NCBI RefSeq assembly: GCF_014646255.1
Contig: NZ_BMNC01000008.1
Coordinates: 62,001-126,000, forward strand
Direction of reading: 5' to 3'
Origin: Lentzea pudingi
GTDB lineage: Bacteria; Actinomycetota; Actinomycetes; Mycobacteriales; Pseudonocardiaceae
Length of the DNA stretch: 64,000 bases
The stretch's first letter is position 1. Every line of letters starts with the position of its first letter. Below are positions 7,437 to 15,761 of this stretch, one piece after another. Both the position numbers and the translations under genes were made by a program. Under the pieces are notes generated by a model. That model did not search any database. It had not been told where the DNA came from and worked only from the letters and a program-made list of their open reading frames with translations.

Positions 7437-10313
7437 TCACCCGTAGATCTCGGCGTGCAGGGAGAACGCCGTGGCGATCTCGGCTTGCGCCCAGAACCGG
7501 TGGTAGGTGAACGTCGGTGCGGGCCCACCGTCCAGATAGGACTGCACCTTCGGCCACTGCGGGTCGTTGCGGAACATCGAGCGCATCGACAGGAACGAAG
7601 AGCCCTGACCGATCTGGTCACCGTTGGGCATCTTCCCGGTCCAGCCCGGTGGCACGTACGGGCCTTCCGCGGTGGAGGTGTTGTAGACGTCGTCGAACCG
7701 GTTGTAGTCCGCGCGGGTCTCCGGGGTCGCGATGCCGAGGCTGTCCTGGTGCGACAGCAGGGACGTCAGCAGTGCCTCACCCGTGGTCTTGGCCGAGGCG
7801 TTGCCCGACCGGGCCGCGTAGTTCAGCAGCACCTTGGCGTACGACGCCGCGATGCCGACGTCCTGGTTGCGGTTGAGCACCCGGACCCGCAGGTTCGCGT
7901 TCGCGCCGGGGTTGGTGGCGTTCCACGTGTCCGGCGCTCCCGACCACTCGAGGTCCGCGGGGATCTGGAAGTTCGTGCCGGTCGTGGTGTTCGCGATCGC
8001 CCACGGCACCCACTTGTCGAGGATCTTCTTGGCACGCGCGTCGCCGGTCAGCCGGTACAGCGCGGCCGTGCGCTCGATCCCCCACACCTGGAAGCCGAAC
8101 CACCGGTTGCTCGGCGGGTCGCGCCACACCGGGTGGGCGTCGTAGTACATGCCGTAGAACGTCGGCGTACCCGAGGGAGGCGCCGCGTACTGGCCCTCCC
8201 AGCTGTTCGTCACGCCGCCGGCGAGACCGCCGTCGGCCGACTGCAGCCACTGCAGCATCTCCAGCTGCCGGTTCAGCGACGTGGCCCAGTCCTGCTGCCC
8301 GGTGGCGGACAACGGCTTGAGCGCGGGCACGTTCGCGAGAGCGTGCGCTGCCAGCGGGTTCTGGTAGCCCTGGTGCGAGGCACCGTCACCGATGCGCCAC
8401 GCCCAGCCGGCCGACGTGTCGGTCGCGCCGCCCCAGGCGTAGTACCAGGACATCAGGTAGTGCGCGCTGTTCTTGCCGGTCGCGCCGGGGCACGACGTCG
8501 GGCTGCTGCAGTTGCCGATGCGCTTGAAGTACTTGTCGAACATGGCGTACCGCAGGTAGTCGCCCATCTTCGCGGACTTGCCGATCTCGCTGGAGATGTC
8601 ACCGGCCTTGCCCTGCGCCGTCGCCCACTGCTGGGCCAGCAGCGCCACCTGCACCACGCGGGCGTCCGCGTCCGGCGCGTTGGTGTACTTCCACTGCTTG
8701 GCGTAGGACGAGTCCTTCGTGAACAGGTCCAGGAAGCCGTTGGGACCGCCGTGCTTGAACGTGTCGCACGAGGGCTGCGGGATGGTCTCCCACACCGACT
8801 CCGACGAGCCGCGCTGGTAGGTGTTGATGTACGCGGGTGCCGTCGTGCCGTCACCGCACCGGCCGAAGCCGTAGGTGTTGTCGACGTCGATCAGCCAGTG
8901 CATGCCGTAGACGTCCGAGTTGCCGTACGCGGACTTGAGCTCGGCCGCGATCGGGTCCTGGCCCACGGGGACGGTGCCGTCCAACGTCGACGGGTACGCG
9001 TCCATCCTCGGGTGTTCCGGTGCGTAGGTCGCCGGCTTCGACGGGTCGTACTTGTCGTTCGTCGGCTGGTCGGCCTTCGCGGGGATGATGTACTTCTCCA
9101 TCGACGCGAACGCGGACTTGAACGGCGCCCAGTCACCGGTGACGCGGCCGTAGCTCGCCTCCAGCCACAGGTAGTAGCTGAACGCCTCGGACGTGGTCTG
9201 GTGACCGTGGTCCGGTGCCTCCACCATCAGCGTCTCGACCGAGTGGTAGGGCACGAGCAGGTCGCCGAACTTGCGGAAGTAGCCGCTCGCCGGATCCTTG
9301 ATCTTGTTGTACTGGTCGAGGAACGCCTTGTTGAAGTCCGAAGTGGACGGGTCGATCTCGTTGACCGTCACGCTCGCCGGGCTGTACCCGGTGGCCGAGG
9401 CCGTGAACGTCGCCGTGCCGAGCGCACCGCCGTTGTTCGCCGACGCCACCGTCACCGTCTGCTTCGCGGTGCCGGAGAACGTGAGCGTCGCCGGGGTCGC
9501 GGTCAGGTCGGTGCTGCCGCTGCGGCCGATCGTGACCGTGACGGGCTGGCTCGGTGCCGTGGCCAGGGAGACGTCGAACGTCGCCGACTGGCCCTGCTTG
9601 ACCGAGACCGTGCTCGGCGAGGCCACCACCGCCGGTCCGGACAGCACCTTGACCGCGGCCGGTGCCGAGGCCGTGGTGGCGCCGCGGTTGTCCGTCGCCC
9701 GCGCGGTGATGCTGTGGTCGCCCGCCGGAGCCGACGTCCACGTGCCGGTGTACGGCGCGCTGGTGTCGGTCGCGACGAGCGTGTCACCGGCGTAGAAGTC
9801 GACCTTGGCCACCGTGCCGTCGGTGTCCTGCGCGGTCGCCGCCAGGGGGATTGTCGCGGGCAGGGTGTAGCTGCTGCCGCTCGTCGGTGCCGTCAGTGCC
9901 ACGGACGGCGACTGGTTGGGCCCGGTGCAGGACACGCCGTTGACGGCGAAGTCCGTCGGGGGCCGGTTCGCAGAGCCCTTGCTGCCGTTGAAGCCGACCT
10001 GTGCCGTGCCGCCGGAGGGCAGCGAAGGCGCCCAGGGCGGGTTGGTCACGGTCACGGCCGCGCCGGTCTGCGTGAAGTTGCCGCTCCAGCCCTGGGTGAC
10101 GCGCTGGCCGTCCGGGAACGTCCAGGTCAGGTTCCAGCCGTTGAGTGCCTCCCCGTCGTTGCGGATCGACACGGCCGCGCCGAATCCGGTGTTCCACTCG
10201 TTGGTGATCTGGTAGGTGACGGTGCAGGCCACCGCGAGCGGTGCCGCGACGGCGGGAGTTCCGCCGACCAACACCACCGCCGCAACCGTCAACGCCACTT
10301 TTCGTCGAGTCAT
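7437..10313 (-). CDS. Secreted GH48 reducing-end cellobiohydrolase with CBM2 and two Ig-like domains
   Basis: This is a 958-residue processive exocellulase attacking cellulose from reducing ends. ATG 10313 (MTRRKVALTVAAVVLVGG) begins the signal peptide, with GAGAGGG upstream. Domains in order: CBM2 (about 30-130), a Big_9-like Ig domain (about 135-225, VDFYAGDTLVATDT), a second beta-sandwich (about 226-325, SVKQGQSATFDVS), then GH48 (about 330-955, from FLDQYNKIKDPASGYFRKFG). The catalytic-acid region TTSEAFSYYLWLEA is intact. It leads the operon GH48 -> LPMO -> small protein -> GH6. The CebR-type box at 10334-10347 lies 20 bp upstream of the start, where a bound repressor would block transcription. 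Confidence 0.95.
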   Translation of the reverse strand: MTRRKVALTVAAVVLVGGTPAVAAPLAVACTVTYQITNEWNTGFGAAVSIRNDGEALNGWNLTWTFPDGQRVTQGWSGNFTQTGAAVTVTNPPWAPSLPSGGTAQVGFNGSKGSANRPPTDFAVNGVSCTGPNQSPSVALTAPTSGSSYTLPATIPLAATAQDTDGTVAKVDFYAGDTLVATDTSAPYTGTWTSAPAGDHSITARATDNRGATTASAPAAVKVLSGPAVVASPSTVSVKQGQSATFDVSLATAPSQPVTVTIGRSGSTDLTATPATLTFSGTAKQTVTVASANNGGALGTATFTASATGYSPASVTVNEIDPSTSDFNKAFLDQYNKIKDPASGYFRKFGDLLVPYHSVETLMVEAPDHGHQTTSEAFSYYLWLEASYGRVTGDWAPFKSAFASMEKYIIPAKADQPTNDKYDPSKPATYAPEHPRMDAYPSTLDGTVPVGQDPIAAELKSAYGNSDVYGMHWLIDVDNTYGFGRCGDGTTAPAYINTYQRGSSESVWETIPQPSCDTFKHGGPNGFLDLFTKDSSYAKQWKYTNAPDADARVVQVALLAQQWATAQGKAGDISSEIGKSAKMGDYLRYAMFDKYFKRIGNCSSPTSCPGATGKNSAHYLMSWYYAWGGATDTSAGWAWRIGDGASHQGYQNPLAAHALANVPALKPLSATGQQDWATSLNRQLEMLQWLQSADGGLAGGVTNSWEGQYAAPPSGTPTFYGMYYDAHPVWRDPPSNRWFGFQVWGIERTAALYRLTGDARAKKILDKWVPWAIANTTTGTNFQIPADLEWSGAPDTWNATNPGANANLRVRVLNRNQDVGIAASYAKVLLNYAARSGNASAKTTGEALLTSLLSHQDSLGIATPETRADYNRFDDVYNTSTAEGPYVPPGWTGKMPNGDQIGQGSSFLSMRSMFRNDPQWPKVQSYLDGGPAPTFTYHRFWAQAEIATAFSLHAEIYG

Positions 10314-10333
10314 GCCGCCGCCCTCTCGACAAC

Positions 10334-10347
10334 TGGGAGCGCTCCCA
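10334..10347. promoter_or_regulatory. CebR/CelR-type operator, proximal site
   Basis: TGGGAGCGCTCCCA is a perfect 14-bp palindrome identical to the site known for the cellobiose-responsive LacI repressors CelR (Thermobifida) and CebR (Streptomyces). It lies 20 bp upstream of the GH48 start codon and should make the operon cellobiose-inducible. Confidence 0.9.
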
Positions 10348-10495
10348 GAGTTCACGGCACTGTAACGTGGGCCACATCGGCCAAGTGGCCGCCGGTGCAG
10401 CCGGTGTTGTGCCTTGTGGCCCTGCCCGCTAGGCCTGATGACACAACGGGCGTTGCGCTACCGGTTCCTCTTACTGCTCTCTTCGAGTGGAATCC

Positions 10496-10509
10496 TGGGA
10501 GCGGTCCCA
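10496..10509. promoter_or_regulatory. CebR/CelR-type operator, distal site (one mismatch)
   Basis: TGGGAGCGGTCCCA differs from the perfect box by one central base. It lies 182 bp upstream of the GH48 start, about 160 bp from the proximal site. The pair could support cooperative binding. The gene on the other side, PL1, ends here rather than starts, so the site belongs to GH48. Confidence 0.8.
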
Positions 10510-10556
10510 GACGAGGATGGGGGCGCCCACGCCACTTCGGACGCCCCCTGGTCTCG

Positions 10557-11489
10557 TCAGCCTCGGCCGGCGCCCGCACCAGCGGTGACCACGCTCTTCA
10601 CGCTGCTCGCGCTGTCGAGCGGGTAGGAGTAGGGCACGCTCTTCACGGAGCCGCCCTGGTCACCCGTTCCCGAGTTGACGAAGTGGTTGTTACGCGCCAC
10701 GAGCGACCCACCGGGTGAACTGCCCTCACCGCGGTGGAACGGGTCCTGGGTGTTCTCGAAGTAGTTGCCCTCGACCAGGACCCCGCCCTCGACGGTCGAC
10801 GCGACGCCGTAGTCGGTCACACCGCCGTAATAGTTGTTGTAGACGTGCACCGGGTTGCCGAACCGCACGCGCGGGTGGCGCTGCTGCGTTCCGTCGAACC
10901 AGTTGTGGTGGTAGGTCACCCGGAGCTTGCCGCGATCCTCCGAGCCGTTGCCGTCGCTGTGGCCCAGCAGCATCGTCTTGTTGTGGCTGGTGAACTTGTT
11001 CCACGACACCGTGACGTAGTCGGAGGCCCGCTTGACGTCGAGCGCACCGTCGTAGCCGTTGGAGAAGGTGTTGTGGTCGATCCACACACGGGTGGAGTAC
11101 TGCACGTTGACCGCGTCGTCGCCCCAACTCCTGAAGTTGAGGTTGCGCACGATCACGTTGGAGGCGTTGGCGATGTTGAGACCCTGCCCGGTGATCGTCG
11201 AGCTCGAGCCGACACCCTCGATGGTCTTGTTCGAGGCGACCTTCGTCATGCTCGGCAGCGAGATGGTGCCGGACACCCGGATCACCGCCGCGCCCGACGC
11301 CTTCGCGGCCGCGACGAACGCGGACGCCGTGGTGACCGTGACCGGCGTGGCGCTACCACCACCCGTCGTGCCACCTCCCTGAGTGGCCCAGCCGACCAGC
11401 CCGAACGGGGCCGCGGCCGCCTGGGGAACGGACACCGCGCCGAGGACCAGCGCGGCGGCAGAAATCAATGCTGCGCGTTTTGGAATCAT
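10557..11489 (-). CDS. Secreted pectate lyase, family PL1
   Basis: This 310-residue secreted lyase cleaves polygalacturonate by beta-elimination. ATG 11489 gives the signal peptide MIPKRAALISAAALVLGAVS. The parallel beta-helix motifs are clear: NKTIEGVGSSSTITG, VIVRNLNFR, VWIDHNTFSNGYDG (calcium-binding Asp region), and RHPRVRFG with the catalytic Arg. The length is normal for a single-domain PL1. It is transcribed divergently from the PL3 lyase at 11663 across a 173-bp region with a TTCGAATCGAA palindrome, so the two are probably co-regulated. Confidence 0.93.
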   Translation of the reverse strand: MIPKRAALISAAALVLGAVSVPQAAAAPFGLVGWATQGGGTTGGGSATPVTVTTASAFVAAAKASGAAVIRVSGTISLPSMTKVASNKTIEGVGSSSTITGQGLNIANASNVIVRNLNFRSWGDDAVNVQYSTRVWIDHNTFSNGYDGALDVKRASDYVTVSWNKFTSHNKTMLLGHSDGNGSEDRGKLRVTYHHNWFDGTQQRHPRVRFGNPVHVYNNYYGGVTDYGVASTVEGGVLVEGNYFENTQDPFHRGEGSSPGGSLVARNNHFVNSGTGDQGGSVKSVPYSYPLDSASSVKSVVTAGAGAGRG

Positions 11490-11571
11490 TACTCGCTCTC
11501 CCAAAATCGGTGAGCGGCGGTACGTCTCACACAACCAGGACCGGACAGAACGGTCAACCATTTCGATGATA

Positions 11572-11590
11572 TTCGAATCGAACAATCGAA
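11572..11590. promoter_or_regulatory. TTCGANTCGAA motif between the divergent PL1 and PL3 genes
   Basis: TTCGAATCGAA (11572-11582) is an 11-bp palindrome, followed after three bases by a third half-site, TCGAA (11586-11590). Just upstream, TTTCGAT (11561-11567) adds another half-site. The same arrangement occurs at 18940 and 63072. It is a candidate operator controlling both lyases; the regulator is not known. Confidence 0.55.
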
Positions 11591-11662
11591 ACGAGTTGAC
11601 AGAATAGACCACCGCTCTACGATTGAATTACCGCCGCGCATCCCCCTGCAAGCGGAGCGCAC

Positions 11663-12427
11663 ATGAAGAAACTGACACCACTGGTGTTGGCCGCCGCACT
11701 GGCCGCCTTTCTCGCACCTCAGGCACAGGCTGCGGGCAGCACCTTTCCCACCCCGTCCGGATCGAAACCGGTCAGTGCGACCATCAAGGTCGGATCGAGC
11801 GGTTACGACGGCGGCATGCAACGGTTCTACGGCACCGGCAACCTCGGTTCCGGAGGCCAGAACGAGGGCCAGGATCCGATCTTCCAGCTGGCCGACGGCG
11901 CGACGCTGAAGAACGTCGTGCTCGGCTCGCCGGCCGCGGACGGCGTCCACTGCCTCGGCACCTGCACGCTCACCAACGTGTGGTGGGAGGACGTCGGCGA
12001 GGACGCGGCCACGTTCAAGGGCACGTCGTCGTCGCAGACCATGACCATCAGCGGTGGCGGCGCGCGCAAGGCGTCGGACAAGGTCTTCCAGCACAACGGG
12101 CCCGGCACGATGGTCATCCGCAACTTCCAGGTGGACGACTTCGGCAAGCTCTACCGGTCCTGCGGCAACTGCAAGACGCAGCACAAGAGGAACGTCGTGC
12201 TGGAGAACGTCACCGCGTTCTCCCCCGGCAAGACGCTGGTCGGCATCAACACGAACTACGGCGACACGGCGCGTTTCTCGAGGATCACGATCGTCGGGGA
12301 CAGCAGCAAGAAGATCTCCGTGTGCGACAAGTACCAGGGTGTCACCAGCGGTGAACCGAAGAAAATCGGTTCCGGGGCGGACAGCACGAACTGCCTGTTC
12401 AAGTCCTCGGACATCACCTACAAGTAG
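11663..12427 (+). CDS. Secreted pectate lyase, family PL3
   Basis: This 254-residue secreted lyase is a compact beta-helix of family PL3, active on low-esterified pectin with calcium. Residues 1-24 (MKKLTPLVLAAALAAFLAP) form the signal peptide. Family motifs are GQNEGQDPIFQLADGATLKN, DGVHCLGTCTLTNVWWEDVG (calcium-binding acids) and RSCGNCKTQHKRNVVLENV. CAAGCGGAG lies just upstream of the ATG. It is divergent from PL1 and ends at a strong hairpin, so it appears monocistronic. Confidence 0.93.
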   Translation: MKKLTPLVLAAALAAFLAPQAQAAGSTFPTPSGSKPVSATIKVGSSGYDGGMQRFYGTGNLGSGGQNEGQDPIFQLADGATLKNVVLGSPAADGVHCLGTCTLTNVWWEDVGEDAATFKGTSSSQTMTISGGGARKASDKVFQHNGPGTMVIRNFQVDDFGKLYRSCGNCKTQHKRNVVLENVTAFSPGKTLVGINTNYGDTARFSRITIVGDSSKKISVCDKYQGVTSGEPKKIGSGADSTNCLFKSSDITYK

Positions 12428-12430
12428 ATG

Positions 12431-12459
12431 AAATGCCCCGGCCGCTGGCCGGGGCATTT
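12431..12459. terminator. Strong bidirectional terminator between PL3 and the dehydratase gene
   Basis: A perfect 13-bp stem, AAATGCCCCGGCC with GGCCGGGGCATTT, closes a 3-base loop (GCT). It sits exactly between the convergent stops at 12427 and 12461, and the A/T ends of the stem give U-runs in both directions. Confidence 0.92.
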
Positions 12460-12460
12460 C

Positions 12461-13606
12461 TCACCACACTTCAAGAGTGTGAACTCCGATGTGTTCGAAA
12501 TTCCAGTCGTCCCCGATTCCGGGAATCCGCGGCAACGTCACGAACCCGTTCTCGTCCAGCGGATCGGCGATGGCGTTCCGGTGTGGCGGAACCCGGTCGA
12601 AGTCCACGTGCGGGTGCAGCAGACCTCGTTCGTACCACCGGCCCGCGTCCGTCGCGCCGAGCACGGTCAGGCTGGCCGACCCGTTGCCGTGGATCTCGCA
12701 GTCCATGTTGAACGACTCCGCGAGGTGCACGGTCTTGAGCACCGGCGTGATGCCACCGCTGCCCGCAGGTCCCGCCCGCAGGACGTCGCACGCGCCGGAC
12801 GTGATCCACTCGGCGCGGGTGAAGTGCTTGCCCCACGCGACCTCCGGGCCGATCACCGGGATGTCCAGCTGCTCCGCGAGCCACCGGTAGGAGCTGATCG
12901 ACGCCTCCTCCATCGGTTCCTCGAACCAGTAGAAGTCCAGCTCCTGCAACGCCCTGCCGAGCCGCAAGGCCTCGGTGCGGGAGTACCAGTGGCTCGCGTC
13001 GAGCATCAGCGCGACGTCCGGCCCCACCGCCTCCCGCACCGCCCGGCACGCTTCGATGTCACGGGAGACGCTCGGCGCGCCAGGAATGGGCGGCATCCAC
13101 GTGTGGAGCTTGATCGCCCGGTAGCCGACCGACACGAGGTGCTTCGCGAAGTCCCCGTAGTCGGCCGGAGTGGCGAGGCCGTCGGTGTCACCGCACATCG
13201 TGCTGGCATAAGCGGGAATCCGGTCACGAGCGCCACCCGCGAGTTTCCAAGCCGGCAGGTCCACGCGGCGTGCCACGAGGTCCCACAACGCCTGGTCAAC
13301 AAACCCGAGCGCCCGGTCGGTGAACCCGCCTTGCGAGCCGCGCTGGCGCCGGGCAAGCAGGCGCCACAACCGTTCGCGGTCCCACGGGTCCTGGCCGAGC
13401 AGCACCGGCCGCACGTGCTTGTCCAGCACGGCCGGTCGCACCTGGTCCGGCTGCACCTGGCAGTACCCGGTGACGCCGTCGGTGTCGGTGACCTCCAGCA
13501 GCGCCTCGACCACCTCGTGCTCGGGCGCCGGGTGCCGGTGCCCCTCGGGGTCGACGGACGTGGCCGCCGTGGTCTTGAACGTCCGCACCACCACCCGTTC
13601 GATCAT
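12461..13606 (-). CDS. Enolase-superfamily sugar-acid dehydratase (mandelate racemase/muconate lactonizing group)
   Basis: This 381-residue cytoplasmic enzyme most likely dehydrates a sugar acid. ATG 13606 overlaps the binding-protein stop (ATGA), so the two are translationally coupled. The barrel shows the acid/base Lys region AIKLHTWMPP (K-x-H rather than K-x-K), metal ligands in LMLDASHWYS (Asp), FEEPMEE (Glu) and IGPEVAWG (Glu), and a C-terminal His in CEIHGNGSAS. Its place at the end of the PL1-CE8 and transporter operon suggests a substrate from pectin, such as galacturonate-derived, galactonate or rhamnonate acids. The exact substrate cannot be read from the sequence. Confidence 0.8.
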   Translation of the reverse strand: MIERVVVRTFKTTAATSVDPEGHRHPAPEHEVVEALLEVTDTDGVTGYCQVQPDQVRPAVLDKHVRPVLLGQDPWDRERLWRLLARRQRGSQGGFTDRALGFVDQALWDLVARRVDLPAWKLAGGARDRIPAYASTMCGDTDGLATPADYGDFAKHLVSVGYRAIKLHTWMPPIPGAPSVSRDIEACRAVREAVGPDVALMLDASHWYSRTEALRLGRALQELDFYWFEEPMEEASISSYRWLAEQLDIPVIGPEVAWGKHFTRAEWITSGACDVLRAGPAGSGGITPVLKTVHLAESFNMDCEIHGNGSASLTVLGATDAGRWYERGLLHPHVDFDRVPPHRNAIADPLDENGFVTLPRIPGIGDDWNFEHIGVHTLEVW

Positions 13607-14871
13607 TTGCGCTTCTCCCAGTCCTGCTGGGCGGTGGTGAGCTTGGCCGCGAGCTGGTCGAGGAACTCCTGCGCGGACATCTGGCCCAGCAACACCTTCT
13701 GGTACAGCGGTTCGGTGTCGGTCTTGGTGATCGACGAGTACTCCGGCAGGTAGACCGGCGCGGGCACCAGCACGGTGGCCGGGTCCTCCAGCACCCCGAG
13801 CGCCATCTTCACGGCCGGGTTCTTCTGGATCCACTCGGCGCCGCGCACGTCGGTGTTCGCCGGGATCTGGCCGACCTTCTCGTTCCAGTAGCCGTTGCTC
13901 TCCGCCGAGACCAGGAAGTCGACGAACTTCCAGGCCGCGTCCCGGTTCTTCGAGCCCTTGAACACCGCGAAACCGTCGGTCGGGTTCGGCACCACGGCCC
14001 GCTTGCCGGACGGGCCCTTGGGCAACGGCATGGCGCTGACGCGTTCCGGGCCGAGTGCCTTCATCACGTCCGCGGTCGAGCCGAGGTTGTGGTGCATCAT
14101 CGCCACCGTGCCACCGGTGAACTGCGCGACCATCTGCGTGTAGTTGTTGTTCACGTCGGCCTCGGGCGTGGCCTTCTTGTACAGCTCCGCGACCTTGCGC
14201 ACGAGCTCGGCGTTGCGCGGGTCGGCGACGGTGCTCTTGCCGCCGTCGTAGAACTTCTCGACGCCGGAGTAGGAGTAGGCCTCGGACAGCAGCTGGAAGA
14301 CCGATCCGGCGCCGCCGCGGATCGTGAAGCCGTACTGGTTGGCCGCGGGCTTGGTCAGCTTGGCGGCCGCCTGCGCCAGTTCGTCCCAGGTCGTCGGCTC
14401 CGGGATCTTGTTCTCCTCGAACCGGTCGGACCGGTACCAGATCACGTCCATGTTGCCCGACGCGGGAACGGCGTAGAGCTTGCCGTCGGGCGCGGTCTGC
14501 CGCACGGTCTCCAGCAGGCTGGTGAGCAGCTTGCCCTTGAGCTCACCGCTCTCGACCCGCTCGTCGGCCGGTTCGAGAGCGTCCTGCCCGACGAGGTGCG
14601 CGAGGTAGGACGTCGTCACGCCACCGACGTCCGGCGTGGACCCGCCGGCGATGGCCGTGTCGTACTTCTGCTGCACCGACGAGCTCGGAACGCCCACGTA
14701 GGCGATCTTGACGTCGGGGTTCGCCGCCTCGAACCGCCTGATCAGCTCCTGGTAGATCGGCGTGCGGCCGGGGCCGCCGTTGTTGTCCCAGAACGTGATC
14801 GTCGTCGGGCCGTCCGGCGTCGCGGAACACGCGCTCACCACCAGTGCGAGCGCGACCAGCAGTCTCTTCAT
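13603..14871 (-). CDS. ABC transporter sugar-binding lipoprotein (family 1), probably for pectin oligosaccharides
   Basis: This 422-residue lipoprotein binds imported sugar outside the membrane. ATG 14871 follows GGGAGAG. The signal peptide ends in a lipobox, VVSAC, with Cys15 lipidated. The fold is the extracellular solute-binding family 1 type (TITFWDNNGGPGR, GSTPDVGGVTTSYLAHL, FAVFKGSKNRDAAWKFVDFL). An alternative ATG at 14883 overlaps the permease stop. It sits in the operon PL1-CE8 -> permease -> permease -> binding protein -> dehydratase, so unsaturated or saturated oligogalacturonides are the likely cargo (inferred). No ATPase gene is present here. Confidence 0.88.
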   Translation of the reverse strand: MKRLLVALALVVSACSATPDGPTTITFWDNNGGPGRTPIYQELIRRFEAANPDVKIAYVGVPSSSVQQKYDTAIAGGSTPDVGGVTTSYLAHLVGQDALEPADERVESGELKGKLLTSLLETVRQTAPDGKLYAVPASGNMDVIWYRSDRFEENKIPEPTTWDELAQAAAKLTKPAANQYGFTIRGGAGSVFQLLSEAYSYSGVEKFYDGGKSTVADPRNAELVRKVAELYKKATPEADVNNNYTQMVAQFTGGTVAMMHHNLGSTADVMKALGPERVSAMPLPKGPSGKRAVVPNPTDGFAVFKGSKNRDAAWKFVDFLVSAESNGYWNEKVGQIPANTDVRGAEWIQKNPAVKMALGVLEDPATVLVPAPVYLPEYSSITKTDTEPLYQKVLLGQMSAQEFLDQLAAKLTTAQQDWEKRK

Positions 14872-14879
14872 GCTCTCCC

Positions 14880-15761
14880 TCATCCCTTGACAGCGCCCGC
14901 GCTCAGTCCCTGCACGAGGAACCGCTGCACGACAGCGAAAACCAGCACGACCGGCACGGCGGCGATGACGCCACCCGCCGCGAGCGCCCCGAAGTCGGTG
15001 TTGAACTCCCCCAGCGCGTAGCTCAGCCCGACCGGCAGCGTGAACTTGTCCTGCCTGCTCGCGAACATCAGCGCGAACAGGAAGTTGTTCCAGGCACCGA
15101 TGAACGCGAACGACCCGACGGCCACGATCGCCGGAACCAGCTGCGGCAGCGTCACGGCGAAGAACGCGCGCAACCGCGAGCAGCCGTCGACCATCGCGGC
15201 CTCTTCGAGCTCGATCGGGACGTTGCGCACGAACCCGCTCATCAGGATCAGCGCGAGCGGCAGCTGGAACGCGGTGTCCGCGATCACCAGTCCGGTCAGG
15301 CTGTTCAGCAGCCCGGCGGACTTGAAGATCACGAACAGCGGGATCAGCATCATCGCGCCGGGGATGAACTGCGTGCACAGCAACGCCAGCAGGAAGACCT
15401 TCTGGCCGCGGAACTTGAAGCGCGCCAGCGCGTAGCCGCCCATGAGCGCGAACACGGTGACGGTGATCAGCGTGCCGACCCCGATGATCAGGCTGTTCTG
15501 GAAGAACAACCCGAACCCGACGCCGTTCCACACGGTGTCGAAGTGCTCGAACGTGATCGGCCACGGCACGAGCGAGGTCTCCCCCGCGGGCCGGACGGCG
15601 AAGACGACCATCCAGTAGAACGGGATCAGCGTGAACAGCAGGTAGAGCACCAGCGGGAGGTGCAGCCGGAAGTACCGGCTCGGGTCGCGGTGCTTCTTGC
15701 GCCGAGGTGGTGCCGGAGGTGGCGGCACGACCGTCTTCGGGCGAGTCAGCGTCTGGGTCAT
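14880..15761 (-). CDS. ABC sugar transporter permease, MalG type
   Basis: This 293-residue inner-membrane permease has about six transmembrane segments, starting LHLPLVLYLLFTLIPFYWMV. The cytoplasmic EAA loop that contacts the ATPase reads EEAAMVDGCSRLRAFFAVTL. The start ATG 15761 overlaps the stop of the preceding permease (ATGA), which couples their translation. It works with the MalF-type partner and the binding lipoprotein that follows. Confidence 0.9.
   Translation of the reverse strand: MTQTLTRPKTVVPPPPAPPRRKKHRDPSRYFRLHLPLVLYLLFTLIPFYWMVVFAVRPAGETSLVPWPITFEHFDTVWNGVGFGLFFQNSLIIGVGTLITVTVFALMGGYALARFKFRGQKVFLLALLCTQFIPGAMMLIPLFVIFKSAGLLNSLTGLVIADTAFQLPLALILMSGFVRNVPIELEEAAMVDGCSRLRAFFAVTLPQLVPAIVAVGSFAFIGAWNNFLFALMFASRQDKFTLPVGLSYALGEFNTDFGALAAGGVIAAVPVVLVFAVVQRFLVQGLSAGAVKG

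Noticed and set aside
7455..10718. A very long open frame on the plus strand opposite the GH48 gene
   Set aside because: It is an antisense shadow of a GC-rich gene: it has no domain, no ribosome-binding site and an Arg/Val-rich composition, while the minus strand encodes a full GH48.
12461..13834. Longer dehydratase with about 76 extra N-terminal residues
   Set aside because: The extension runs through the end of the binding-protein gene in another frame and has no family similarity; ATG 13606 overlaps the stop as ATGA.
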